Assembly: GCA_018434245.1 (NCBI GenBank)
Contig: JAHDPQ010000002.1
Coordinates: 1 to 32,329 of the forward strand
DNA length: 32,329 nucleotides
DNA from: Oscillospiraceae bacterium
GTDB lineage: Bacteria; Bacillota; Clostridia; Oscillospirales; Ruminococcaceae
Direction: 5' to 3'
Shown: positions 22,294 to 30,562 of the stretch, in pieces
Position numbering within the stretch: the first letter of the stretch is position 1
Layout: every line of letters starts with the position of its first letter
Position numbers and translations under genes: made by a program
The notes under the pieces: generated by a model
Told to the model about the DNA's origin: nothing
Seen by the model: the letters and a program-made list of their open reading frames with translations, nothing else
Databases searched by the model: none

Positions 22294-24154
22294 AACCAGA
22301 GACGACCTGATCCAGCTGCGCAGTGCCTGTATGGAAGCTGCGGCAGCCGAAACTCAAAAAATCCTGATCTGCGCCGGAACCGGCTGCATCGCCGGCGGCT
22401 CTCTGGAGCTTTACGCCCGGCTGCAGGAGCTGATGGCGGAGCGGGGCATTGCCTGCAGCGTCAAGCTGGACAACACGCCCCACCAGCATGTGGGACTCAA
22501 AAAAAGCGGCTGCCACGGTTTTTGCGAGATGGGGGTTCTGGTGCGGATCGAACCTCAGGGCTGGCTTTACACCAAGGTAAAGCTGGAGGACTGCGAGGAA
22601 ATCATCGATAAAACCATCCTCAAGGGGGAGCACATTCCCCGCTTGGCCTACACCAAGGATGACATCATCTTTCAAAAGCAGGATGAAATCCCCTTCTACA
22701 ACCGCCAGACCCGTCTGGTGCTGGACCACTGCGGCCATATCGACGCCACCTCCATCCGGGAGTATCTGGCGGTAGGCGGGTACACCGCTCTGGAAAAGGC
22801 TCTCTTTGAGATGGACGGCGAAGAGGTGGTGCGGGAAATCAGCGACTCCAACCTCCGGGGACGTGGGGGCGGCGGCTTCCCTGCTGGACGGAAGTGGGGG
22901 CAGGTCCGCCGCCAGGCAGAAACCACCCGCTACGTGGTCTGCAACGGCGACGAGGGAGACCCAGGAGCCTTTATGGACCGCAGCATCATGGAGGGGGACC
23001 CTCACCGGATGCTGGAGGGAATGATGATTGCCGCCTACGCTTGCGACGCTCAGGAAGGCTATATCTACGTCCGAGCGGAATATCCCATGGCGGTGGAGCG
23101 GCTGCGCATGGCCATTGCTCAGGCCGAGGAGCTGGGACTGCTGGGAGAGAATATTCTGGGCAGCGGGTTTTCCTTTAAACTGCACATTAACCGGGGAGCA
23201 GGAGCCTTCGTCTGCGGAGAGGGCAGCGCCCTGACCGCCTCTATCGAGGGCAAGCGAGGAATGCCCCGGGTCAAACCTCCCCGCACTGTAGAACAGGGGC
23301 TCTTTGGCAAACCTACCATCCTCAACAACGTAGAGACCTTTGCCAACGTTCCCTTAATTGTCAACAAGGGCGCCGACTGGTTCAAATCCATCGGGCCGGA
23401 CAATTCCCCCGGCACCAAGGCCTTTGCCCTGACCGGAAACATCGAAAACACCGGGCTCATCGAAGTCCCCATGGGAACCACCCTGCGGGAGATCATCTTT
23501 GGAGTGGGCGGTGGCATGCGGGGCGGCACAAACTTTAAAGCAGTGCAGATCGGTGGGCCTTCCGGCGGATGCCTCACTGCCGAGCATCTGGACCTACCCT
23601 TGGACTTTGATTCCCTGAAAAAGGCGGGAGCTATGATCGGCTCCGGCGGCCTTGTGGTGATGGACGATTCCACCTGCATGGTGGAGGTGGCCCGGTTCTT
23701 CATGAACTTTACCCAGAACGAAAGCTGCGGCAAATGCGTCCCCTGCCGGGAAGGCACCCGCCGAATGCTGGAAATTCTGGAGCGGATTGTGTCGGGAGAG
23801 GGCCAAGAAGGCGACATCGACCTGTTGCTGGAGCTGGCCGATACCATTTCCAACACTGCCCTTTGCGGCTTGGGCAAAACAGCGGCCTTCCCGGTGGTGA
23901 GCACCAGCAAAAGCGTCCGGGACGAGTACGAGGCCCATATCCGGGACAAGCGCTGCCCGGCGGGAAGCTGCCAAAAGCTCAAGCGCTATGTTATCGAAGC
24001 ACCTTTGTGCAAGGGCTGTTCCAAGTGTGCCCGGTCCTGTCCTGTGGGGGCCATTACCGGAAAGATTAAGGAGCCCTTTGTCATCTCAGACGCTTGCATC
24101 AAATGCGGTGCTTGTGTCGAAACCTGCCCGTTCGGGGCCATCAAGGAGGCATAA
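22286..24154 (+). CDS. hydB: NAD-dependent [FeFe]-hydrogenase flavin subunit HydB (NuoF-like)
   Basis: The 622-residue protein combines an N-terminal thioredoxin-like 2Fe-2S domain (C29, C34, C76, C80), the NuoF core with NAD/FMN loop GRGGGGFPAGRKW (191-203), a 4Fe-4S site (ESCGKCVPC, C481/484/487 and C527), and a C-terminal double ferredoxin (C575/578/581/585 and C604/607/610/614). This is the layout of HydB of trimeric electron-bifurcating hydrogenases, which couple NADH and ferredoxin oxidation to H2 formation. I chose the ATG at 22286, 9 bases after AAGGAGG; an in-frame ATG at 22277 abuts the ribosome binding site. Confidence 0.93.
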   Translation: MLKTRDDLIQLRSACMEAAAAETQKILICAGTGCIAGGSLELYARLQELMAERGIACSVKLDNTPHQHVGLKKSGCHGFCEMGVLVRIEPQGWLYTKVKLEDCEEIIDKTILKGEHIPRLAYTKDDIIFQKQDEIPFYNRQTRLVLDHCGHIDATSIREYLAVGGYTALEKALFEMDGEEVVREISDSNLRGRGGGGFPAGRKWGQVRRQAETTRYVVCNGDEGDPGAFMDRSIMEGDPHRMLEGMMIAAYACDAQEGYIYVRAEYPMAVERLRMAIAQAEELGLLGENILGSGFSFKLHINRGAGAFVCGEGSALTASIEGKRGMPRVKPPRTVEQGLFGKPTILNNVETFANVPLIVNKGADWFKSIGPDNSPGTKAFALTGNIENTGLIEVPMGTTLREIIFGVGGGMRGGTNFKAVQIGGPSGGCLTAEHLDLPLDFDSLKKAGAMIGSGGLVVMDDSTCMVEVARFFMNFTQNESCGKCVPCREGTRRMLEILERIVSGEGQEGDIDLLLELADTISNTALCGLGKTAAFPVVSTSKSVRDEYEAHIRDKRCPAGSCQKLKRYVIEAPLCKGCSKCARSCPVGAITGKIKEPFVISDACIKCGACVETCPFGAIKEA

Positions 24155-24157
24155 CCC

Positions 24158-25852
24158 ATGAGTAGTCAAGGCATAGTCACCATTGACGGTATTCCCGTAG
24201 AAATCGGGGAGGAAAAAAACCTGCTGGAGCTGATTCGCAAGGCAGGCATCAAGCTACCCACCTTCTGCTACCACTCGGAGCTTTCCATCTACGGCGCCTG
24301 CCGGATGTGCATGGTGGAAAACGAGTGGGGCGGGCTGGACGCCGCCTGCTCGGCCCAGCCCCGAGACGGCATGACCATCCGCACCAACACCGAGCGGCTG
24401 CGCCGTTACCGCAAGAACATTCTGGAGCTGCTGCTGGCCAACCATTGCCGGGATTGCACCACCTGCCAGAACAACGGGGACTGCAAGCTGCAGGATCTGG
24501 CGCGTCGCTTTCATATAAGCGACGTCCGCTTTCCCAATACCGCTCAGGAACCCAACACCGACACTTCCTCCCTGTGCATCACCAAGGACCAGAGCAAGTG
24601 CATCCTCTGCGGTGACTGCGTACGGATGTGCAACGAAATCCAGCAGGTGGGAGCTATCGATTTTGCTCACCGGGGCTCTAAAATGACCATTTCCACCGCC
24701 TTTGGCAAGCCCCTTTCCGAAAGCTGCTGTGTGGGCTGCGGCCAGTGTGCCGCTGTCTGCCCCACCGGCGCTCTGGTGGTGAAGAACGACACCTCCCGCC
24801 TATGGAAGGATCTGGATGACGAGGGGGCCAAGGTCACCGTACAGATCGCCCCTGCCGTTCGGGTGGCTCTGGGCCGGGAGCTGGGCATCCCTGAAGGGAA
24901 AAACGCCATGGGCAAGGTGGTAGCAGCCCTGCGCCGCATGGGCTTTGACGAGGTGTTCGACACCTCCACCGGAGCCGACCTGACGGTGCTGGAAGAGTCC
25001 AACGAGCTGCTCAAGCGGTTGGAAGGAAATCCCGACATGCCCCTGTTCACCTCCTGCTGCCCTGCCTGGGTTCAGTACTGCGAAAAGCAATACCCCGAGC
25101 TGCTGCCCCACGTTTCCACCTGCCGTTCCCCCATGCAGATGTTTGCGGCGGTGATCAAGGAGCAGTATTCCACCTCCTCCCGCCGGGTGGTTCACGTGGC
25201 GGTGATGCCCTGTACCGCCAAGAAGTTCGAGGCCGCCCGCCCCGAATTTTCCACCGATGGCGTCCCCAATGTGGACTACGTCATCACCACCCAGGAGCTG
25301 ATTCGGATGATTAAAGAATCCGGCATCGTCTTTTCGGAACTGGAAGCGGAGGCCGTCGACGCTCCCTTTGGCTCTATGACGGGAGCGGGGGTCATCTTTG
25401 GCGTCACCGGCGGCGTCACCGAGGCGGTGCTGCGCCGAATCTCCTCCGACAAGAGCCCCACTGCCTTGGGTAGCATCGCTCTCAAGGGTGTGCGGGGGAT
25501 GCAGGGCGTCAAGGAGTGCACCGTTCCGATGGGCGACAGGGAGCTTCGCATCGCCATTGTCAGCGGGCTGGGCAACGCCGCCGCCCTGATTAAGCGGATC
25601 AAGGAAGGCGAGCACTTCGATTTTGTCGAGGTGATGGCCTGTCCCGGCGGCTGTGTCTCGGGAGCGGGTCAGCCCTATGTGCCCGATGCAGAAAAGCAGC
25701 ACCGGGGCAAGGGGCTGTACAGCGCCGATAAGCTTTGCAGCATCAAGCGCAGCGAGGAAAATCCCCTGATGATGTCCCTGTACAGCGGCATCCTCAAGGG
25801 AAAGGTTCACGAGCTGTTGCACACATCCCATGTTAACAGGGAGGTTCACTGA
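24158..25852 (+). CDS. hydA: [FeFe]-hydrogenase catalytic subunit HydA (group A)
   Basis: The 564-residue catalytic subunit makes or consumes H2 at the H-cluster. N-terminal electron-transfer modules: 2Fe-2S (C37, C48, C51, C64), His-ligated cluster (H96, C100, C103, C109) and two 4Fe-4S (C148/151/154/158 and C191/194/197/201). The H-cluster motifs are canonical: TSCCPAW (C300 proton relay, C301), MPCTAKKFE (C352) and MACPGGCVSGAGQP (C495, C499). The maturases HydE, HydF and HydG are not in the window. It starts 3 bases after hydB with an AAGGAGG site and is co-transcribed with hydC and hydB. Confidence 0.95.
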   Translation: MSSQGIVTIDGIPVEIGEEKNLLELIRKAGIKLPTFCYHSELSIYGACRMCMVENEWGGLDAACSAQPRDGMTIRTNTERLRRYRKNILELLLANHCRDCTTCQNNGDCKLQDLARRFHISDVRFPNTAQEPNTDTSSLCITKDQSKCILCGDCVRMCNEIQQVGAIDFAHRGSKMTISTAFGKPLSESCCVGCGQCAAVCPTGALVVKNDTSRLWKDLDDEGAKVTVQIAPAVRVALGRELGIPEGKNAMGKVVAALRRMGFDEVFDTSTGADLTVLEESNELLKRLEGNPDMPLFTSCCPAWVQYCEKQYPELLPHVSTCRSPMQMFAAVIKEQYSTSSRRVVHVAVMPCTAKKFEAARPEFSTDGVPNVDYVITTQELIRMIKESGIVFSELEAEAVDAPFGSMTGAGVIFGVTGGVTEAVLRRISSDKSPTALGSIALKGVRGMQGVKECTVPMGDRELRIAIVSGLGNAAALIKRIKEGEHFDFVEVMACPGGCVSGAGQPYVPDAEKQHRGKGLYSADKLCSIKRSEENPLMMSLYSGILKGKVHELLHTSHVNREVH

Positions 25853-25853
25853 T

Positions 25854-26105
25854 ATGGCCAGTCTACTGGTTTGCATTGGCAGCTCCTGTCACCTCAAGGG
25901 TTCCTATAACGTCATTCAGACCTTCCAGCAGATGGTGGAGGAATACGACCTTCACGATCAGGTGGAAATGAAGGCCCAGTTCTGCATGAAGCGCTGTCAG
26001 CAAGGGGTTTCCGTCTCCCTGGACGGGGTGGACTACGACGTCTCCCCCCAGACAGCCCGGGAGTTCTTCATCACCCACATCCTGCAGAACCGGCCCACCC
26101 CCTAA
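25854..26105 (+). CDS. Small thioredoxin-like 2Fe-2S ferredoxin, hydrogenase-linked
   Basis: The 83-residue protein has C7, C12, C44 and C48 spaced as in the NuoE-type 2Fe-2S fold (CIGSSCHLKG, CMKRCQQG). It starts one base after the hydA stop. The ATG at 25854 is preferred to an upstream in-frame ATG at 25830 because AGGGAGG lies at 25838-25844. It probably acts as an extra electron carrier or assembly partner for the hydrogenase or HydS. It resembles a free-standing copy of the N-terminal domain of HydB. Confidence 0.85.
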   Translation: MASLLVCIGSSCHLKGSYNVIQTFQQMVEEYDLHDQVEMKAQFCMKRCQQGVSVSLDGVDYDVSPQTAREFFITHILQNRPTP

Positions 26106-26192
26106 GCCCAACAGCCCACGATTCTATCTCTGCTCCGGTTGAACTGCAATACCCCGTTGACGTTTGGCCTCGTGAGCATCCCCCCATAATAG

Positions 26193-26229
26193 GCAGGCAC
26201 TCTTCCGAGCGCCTGCTTTTTTTATGGGG
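26193..26229 (+). terminator. Terminator of the hydrogenase operon
   Basis: GCAGGC (26193-26198) pairs with GCCTGC (26211-26216), followed by seven T (26217-26223). A further CCCCATAA (26182-26189) / TTATGGGG (26222-26229) pair could extend the structure. Confidence 0.8.
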
Positions 26230-26238
26230 AATCAGCCC

Positions 26239-26280
26239 AAAACAAAACCACCCGCCAGCAAAAATTGCTGTGGGTGGTTT
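26239..26280 (-). terminator. Terminator of the PHP-domain gene (minus strand)
   Basis: AAACCACCC (26245-26253) and GGGTGGTTT (26272-26280) plus an inner AGCAA/TTGCT stem form a hairpin. On the minus strand it is followed by TTTTGTTTTGG. It lies 60 bases beyond the stop of the gene at 26341. Confidence 0.75.
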
Positions 26281-26340
26281 GCTGTATCTTCTTAACGCTC
26301 TCTTCCTATATTCTGCCCCAAACGGGATGCCCGGTTCCTG

Positions 26341-27780
26341 CTACTCAACATAAATGGGGCTACTGCATGCCAGCATAACGTCGGTTTGTTCCCTGTAATC
26401 GCCATAGAGCTCCAATCGGGTCCAGCCGGGCGATAGCTCCACCAAGTCGGATAGAACAGCGGAGCCGTTACAGTCCTTGGTCAGAATTGCCTCGCCGTTA
26501 TGAATCAAACGCACCTGCTTTGTCTGTATGCCAAAGTCCTGCCAGCATTGGCGGCGGCTGTCCTCGTTTACTTGGACCAGCAGCAAACAGCTTCCGGGTG
26601 AGATGGTTTCTCCCAGGCCGTAAGCCCTCTCTTCCTTCTGGAAGGTAAACTCAAACGTCGGCCCGGCAGTGACATAGCTGCGCCCAGCCCGCAGCGCCTC
26701 TTGGACGGTGCCGGTATGGATGGAGCCGGAAATGCCCAAATAGGTGACGCCAAGGTGGGGATGCTGCGGCTCCTTACCCAGCAGATGCCAATCCCGCCCG
26801 CTGGAAATGGCAATCCGGTAGCCTTGATTGAGCAGCTTGGTCCACCGCCGAAAGGCGCAGGAGTTTCTGGAACTTTCCAGTGGGAAGGGGCCGTTCCAGA
26901 TTTCGATATAGTCCACCAAATCCCAGCGGCTTAACTGGAATCTCCAGTCGCAGCCGCTGCAAAAGGGCGCTCCTTCGGCGCAGGGATGGGCCACCCCCAC
27001 CACACAGCCTTCTGCCTGAATCCGCTCCAAATACAGGTGAATGTCATCCTGCCCGATCCAGCGGCAGTCCACCCGGGTATCTCCAATCACCAAAAAATGC
27101 CCGTACAGTGTGGTCCACTCAATGCCGTGAGCAACGGGAAGAGTAGCGCTTTCCAGAGCGGGAGTCAGCTCCGCCACCCCCGACCATGTGTTGTGGTCGG
27201 TCAGGGCAATGCCGTCGTATTCCCAGTCCATCGCCTTGTGACAGAGCCGGGATACGCTGGCCCCTCCATCACTGTGGACGGTGTGGGTGTGCAGCTCCAT
27301 ACACCGGTACTCCACCGGGTCGGGGTCCGACTCCTCCACCCCCTGAATCACCAGCCGATAACAGACCAAATCGGACACCAGAGCATTGACACATACCACC
27401 GCCCGCCAGTGCCCCTGAGATACCTTGTGGCGCCCAAACCCCGGAGAGGACATCCCCTCGGAAATCACCAGTGCCTGTTTGGGGGGATGGCGGTGGGCTG
27501 CCCCCAGAAAAGCGCCCTCAAAATCCAGGGAAAGGGTAACTAGGTTCACCACAGGCAGAAACTGTTCCCACTGGGAGGGATCGGTACCCTTAAGATATTT
27601 GCGGATTCCCCGTTGGATCATCCGGCGGGCCTGCGTCATGTCGTCCAGCACTTTTGCATCGTGGTAGTCTGTTAGAATCCGAAGTGCTTTGTAGGGCTTT
27701 TCCGTCCTAAAATCAAGACAAATCAGGGTTTCGTGATCGGATGGAGTCAGATGCAGTTCCCGGCTGAGCAAAATATCCAT
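26341..27780 (-). CDS. PHP-domain metallohydrolase, CehA/McbA type
   Basis: The 479-residue protein has an N-terminal beta-rich region (1-155), then a PHP phosphoesterase domain starting ELHTHTVHSDG (H164, H166, D171) and ALTDHN (D195, H196), with AHP, a GRDWHLLG segment and a C-terminal beta domain. PHP proteins of the CehA/McbA group hydrolyse esters, carbamates or phosphoesters with bound metals. There is no signal peptide, so it is likely cytoplasmic. It is divergent from the ROK regulator gene, whose promoter abuts its own, and GGAGG stands 6 bases before its ATG. The natural substrate is unknown; the context suggests a modified sugar or glycoside. Confidence 0.85.
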   Translation of the reverse strand: MDILLSRELHLTPSDHETLICLDFRTEKPYKALRILTDYHDAKVLDDMTQARRMIQRGIRKYLKGTDPSQWEQFLPVVNLVTLSLDFEGAFLGAAHRHPPKQALVISEGMSSPGFGRHKVSQGHWRAVVCVNALVSDLVCYRLVIQGVEESDPDPVEYRCMELHTHTVHSDGGASVSRLCHKAMDWEYDGIALTDHNTWSGVAELTPALESATLPVAHGIEWTTLYGHFLVIGDTRVDCRWIGQDDIHLYLERIQAEGCVVGVAHPCAEGAPFCSGCDWRFQLSRWDLVDYIEIWNGPFPLESSRNSCAFRRWTKLLNQGYRIAISSGRDWHLLGKEPQHPHLGVTYLGISGSIHTGTVQEALRAGRSYVTAGPTFEFTFQKEERAYGLGETISPGSCLLLVQVNEDSRRQCWQDFGIQTKQVRLIHNGEAILTKDCNGSAVLSDLVELSPGWTRLELYGDYREQTDVMLACSSPIYVE

Positions 27781-27829
27781 AGCAACCTCCCAATCTCAAA
27801 GCATCACAGGCAGCCCGAACTATATCACC

Positions 27830-27857
27830 AGTATATCCCAACGGTTTGCATTGTCAA
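27830..27857 (-). promoter_or_regulatory. Promoter of the PHP-domain gene
   Basis: On the minus strand a consensus TTGACA (27857-27852) and TATACT (27835-27830) with a 16-bp spacer lie 50 bases before the ATG. Confidence 0.7.
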
Positions 27858-27888
27858 TTGTATTTTTAAATTAACTTTAGCAATTGAC
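27853..27888. promoter_or_regulatory. Inverted repeat over both divergent -35 boxes
   Basis: GTCAATTG (27853-27860) and CAATTGAC (27881-27888) form a perfect inverted repeat with a 20-base AT-rich spacer. Each arm contains most of one of the two divergent -35 elements. A dimeric repressor such as the adjacent ROK protein bound here would shut both promoters. Confidence 0.45.
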
Positions 27889-27912
27889 GCTGACGAGACA
27901 AATTGTTAAGAT
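27884..27912 (+). promoter_or_regulatory. Promoter of the ROK regulator gene
   Basis: TTGACG (27884-27889) and TAAGAT (27907-27912) are separated by 17 bp; transcription would start near 27919, ahead of the TTG start at 27946. Confidence 0.6.
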
Positions 27913-27945
27913 AAGGGAAAGAAAGAGAAAGGCAGGGACGTAAAC

Positions 27946-29094
27946 TTGAAGTTAGATCGGAAAGATATGAAGCGCATTAATCGCAACACCATTTTTCAGT
28001 ATATCCGTTCCCGGGAGCATCAAGTGGTTTCCTGCGTGCAGATTAGCAGGGATACAAAAATATCCTTACCCACCGTGCTCAAGCATGTGGATTACTTCGA
28101 AAAGCTAAATATCCTCAAAGGAATCGGAACCCAGGAGGTAAGCGGGGCGGGGCGCAAGCCCACTCTTCTGGAATTTGTGCCAGAAGCCTTTTGTACACTG
28201 GGGGTAGCCTTTGACGGAAAGTATCTAGAGTGCGTTTGCGTCAACCTCAATTATGAGGTGCTGTATTCCCGGCGGGCAGCTCTGACCTGTACCATCCATC
28301 AGCTGCTGGCTCAGGAAATCCCCGTGCGGCTAGAAGAATTCATCGCCGATTGTGGCATTGCTCCGGACGCAATCATCAGCATTGGTCTTGCCCTGCCCGC
28401 CGCCGTGGATCCCAACCGGTACCAAACCACCACCCCATCTCCTCTGATCGGGTTGGGAGCCAACCACGATTTTAAAGAGCAGTTTGACGGGTTAACGGCA
28501 CGCTTTGGGTGCCCGGTCTTGATCGAAAACGATGTGAACGCCGCCGCCATCGGAGAATTTAAAGAGCGTCTGCTCACTTCAAGGGACGATCTGGTCTACA
28601 TCACTCTGGGCACCGGTATTGGAAGCGGCATTGTTCTCAACGGAAAAATACGCAGGGGCAAAAATTTTGCCGCAGGAGAAATCGCCAATTTTATTTTTGG
28701 AGATGCTCTGCACCACGAGGGAGCCACTGCCGAGGCTTTGCTGACGCCCGGGCGCATTTTATCGCAGTTTCATTATAACATTTACGAACCCCCTTGCCCG
28801 GAAGGTGAAGTGCTAAGGATACGGGTAGCCGATTATATCGCCCGGCATCTGGCCGGCATCATCATGAACATGGAGTCGGTGCTCAACGTCAACTACTTTG
28901 TATTGGGGGGCTTTGTAACAGAACATCTGGGGGATTCCCTGCTGGAGTTCCTGCATCAGTACCTGTCCACCTCCGGCTTTGGGCACCTGGATATTACGCC
29001 GGTGAGCTCCCTGTTTGCCACCTCCAAAGGGGCGGGCTCTCTGGCTAGCGACAAAGCTCTGGACTACATTTTAACCCGGGACGATGCCGAGTAG
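27946..29094 (+). CDS. ROK-family transcriptional regulator (NagC/XylR type)
   Basis: The 382-residue protein has an N-terminal winged helix (about residues 12-65, INRNTIFQYIRSREHQVVSC, ISLPTVLKHVDYFEKLNIL) and a ROK sugar-kinase-like domain (GLALPAAVD, ENDVNAAAIGEF with D196, GTGIGSGIVLNGKI). The zinc-binding CxCGxxGC motif of the ROK signature is missing: the stretch after GEIANFIFGD has no cysteines. It probably senses a sugar without catalysing its phosphorylation, and represses itself, the divergent PHP gene and perhaps the PfkB-GH4-MttB operon downstream. The start is a TTG with AGGGA 7 bases upstream; an in-frame ATG at 27967 is possible. Confidence 0.88.
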   Translation: MKLDRKDMKRINRNTIFQYIRSREHQVVSCVQISRDTKISLPTVLKHVDYFEKLNILKGIGTQEVSGAGRKPTLLEFVPEAFCTLGVAFDGKYLECVCVNLNYEVLYSRRAALTCTIHQLLAQEIPVRLEEFIADCGIAPDAIISIGLALPAAVDPNRYQTTTPSPLIGLGANHDFKEQFDGLTARFGCPVLIENDVNAAAIGEFKERLLTSRDDLVYITLGTGIGSGIVLNGKIRRGKNFAAGEIANFIFGDALHHEGATAEALLTPGRILSQFHYNIYEPPCPEGEVLRIRVADYIARHLAGIIMNMESVLNVNYFVLGGFVTEHLGDSLLEFLHQYLSTSGFGHLDITPVSSLFATSKGAGSLASDKALDYILTRDDAE

Positions 29095-29155
29095 AGTTCT
29101 TATGCGCAACGGTTCATGCTGACCGAACTGCTGCAGCATCCCGCATCAAGAGTTT

Positions 29156-29199
29156 CAACAAGAATCCGTCGAGTAAATCGGCGGATTCTTGTTGCTTTT
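29156..29199 (+). terminator. Intrinsic terminator after the ROK gene
   Basis: A 13-bp perfect stem (29156-29168 with 29182-29194) and 13-base loop are followed by CTTTT. Confidence 0.85.
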
Positions 29200-29319
29200 A
29201 CGCAGCCAAAATAGGATGATTGCACCCGTCTTTTGGCGGCAAACATTGGCTGTTTGGGTCGATTTTTGCCTCAAGTCTGGTGGAACTGCCTAATAATTAA
29301 AGTTTCTATTTTAATTCTA

Positions 29320-29348
29320 TTGACAACCGGGAGGTGATGGTATATATT
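29320..29348 (+). promoter_or_regulatory. Promoter of the PfkB-GH4-MttB operon
   Basis: A consensus TTGACA (29320-29325) and TATATT (29343-29348) with 17-bp spacing; transcription would start near 29355. Confidence 0.75.
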
Positions 29349-29486
29349 GTAAACATAATATCTATAAATATAGTGGGTTTCAGTAGTTTTGTTATGCAAT
29401 TATCGCTTCCTTGTATGGAGTTTAAAAGAATTTAGCGGATTTTGTTAAGTTAAGTAATCAATTTGAGGTATCATGAGGGATTCGCG

Positions 29487-30551
29487 TTGAAGAGAGCAAT
29501 TATCCGTGCCATCAACAGCTTTCGTGGCGCCAAAACAGTATCGGTGGGCTTTGACGGCTATATTGACCGAATTTTTAAAGTCCGGCAGCACGCTGCAAGC
29601 AACCGCAACTATATCGAAACCATGAGCCAATTTGGTTCTTATATTGTGGGGAAGGCCGGCAAAAGCTGCTCGCTGGAGCTACAGCAAGTGGGAGAAAAGA
29701 TCGGCGGCAACATGCCAAACTACGCAAGCGCCCTTTCTCATCTGGGGATTGCGGTCAACTGCATCGGCACGTTGGGCTGGCCCCATGTACACCCTTTGTT
29801 CCAAAATGGGCTCAGCCGCTGCAACCTTTTGAGCGTGGGGCAGCCGGGCAAATGTGACGCTCTCGAGTTTTGGGACGGCAAGGTCATGCTGACCCACAAC
29901 CAAAATATTGATAGCCTGAACTTTGAGACTCTGGCCGCCCGCATAGATGTCCGGGAGGTATCCGCACTTTTTACCGGCGGAGATTTGATCGCCTTTTTCA
30001 ATTGGAGCGAAATGAAAGGGGCTACCTCCATTTGGTCAGGCCTTTGGGGCAGCATTGGGGAGCAGCTGCCAAAGTCTCTGCCCATGCTGGTGGACTTTTC
30101 CGATTGTTCCGGCCGTAGCCCAAGGGAAATCCGGGAGATTTTGCAGGTGCTGGGCAGGTATCAAAAAGCCTGTTCTGTTTGCTACAGCATGAACCTCAAC
30201 GAAGCAGAGCAATTCGCCCTCAAGCTGGGGCTCAGCACAGGAGACCCACAAGAGCTAGCCCGCACCCTTTACCGGCAGCTGCAGCCGGAGATGGTGGTCA
30301 TCCACCTGTTAAACGGATGTGTATATGCCGCAAACGAAACCCAAGGCTACATCCCCAACAAACTGATTCCCAACCCCATGCTACTCACCGGTGCGGGGGA
30401 CAACTTCAACGCGGGGCTCAGTTTTGGCATGATGCTGGGACTCCCCATTGAAAGCGCTCTGCTGCTGGGAAACGCAGTGTCCGGATATTACATCTTTCAC
30501 GGGCAAAGCCCGGACAGAATCCAGCTGGCGGATTGGCTGGAGGAGTATTAG
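29487..30551 (+). CDS. PfkB-family carbohydrate kinase
   Basis: The 354-residue protein is a ribokinase/PfkB-fold sugar kinase. It has the substrate-side motif KIGGNMPNYASALSHLG (GGN at 73-75) and the signature LLTGAGDNFNAG near the end, with D305 as the likely catalytic base in the anion-hole motif. Many PfkB enzymes phosphorylate fructose, ribose, ketodeoxygluconate or nucleosides; the substrate cannot be told here, but the next gene's glycosidase suggests a released monosaccharide. I chose the TTG at 29487, which has GAGGGA 6 bases upstream, over an in-frame TTG at 29463 that lacks one. It lies 11 bases before the GH4 start. Confidence 0.87.
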   Translation: MKRAIIRAINSFRGAKTVSVGFDGYIDRIFKVRQHAASNRNYIETMSQFGSYIVGKAGKSCSLELQQVGEKIGGNMPNYASALSHLGIAVNCIGTLGWPHVHPLFQNGLSRCNLLSVGQPGKCDALEFWDGKVMLTHNQNIDSLNFETLAARIDVREVSALFTGGDLIAFFNWSEMKGATSIWSGLWGSIGEQLPKSLPMLVDFSDCSGRSPREIREILQVLGRYQKACSVCYSMNLNEAEQFALKLGLSTGDPQELARTLYRQLQPEMVVIHLLNGCVYAANETQGYIPNKLIPNPMLLTGAGDNFNAGLSFGMMLGLPIESALLLGNAVSGYYIFHGQSPDRIQLADWLEEY

Positions 30552-30562
30552 GAGGAAAAACA

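Larger units (their letters stand above)
29095..29486. other. Intergenic region between ROK gene and PfkB operon
   Basis: This 392-base stretch holds a terminator (29156-29199), a vegetative promoter (29320-29348) and a leader of about 130 bases. I find no open reading frame with a ribosome binding site and no recognisable RNA gene. A 12-bp dyad CTATA-AA-TATAG (29362-29373) lies just after the predicted start site and is an operator candidate. Confidence 0.6.

Noticed and set aside
29440-29462. Rex-like TTGTTAA...TAATCAA before the PfkB gene
   Set aside because: Half-sites are 6 instead of 4 bases apart and the right half does not match; also it lies far downstream of the promoter.
30533-30562. 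Upstream start extending the GH4 protein by 10 residues
   Set aside because: It would begin inside the PfkB gene, and GGAGG lies correctly before the ATG at 30563, where the GH4 family homology also begins.
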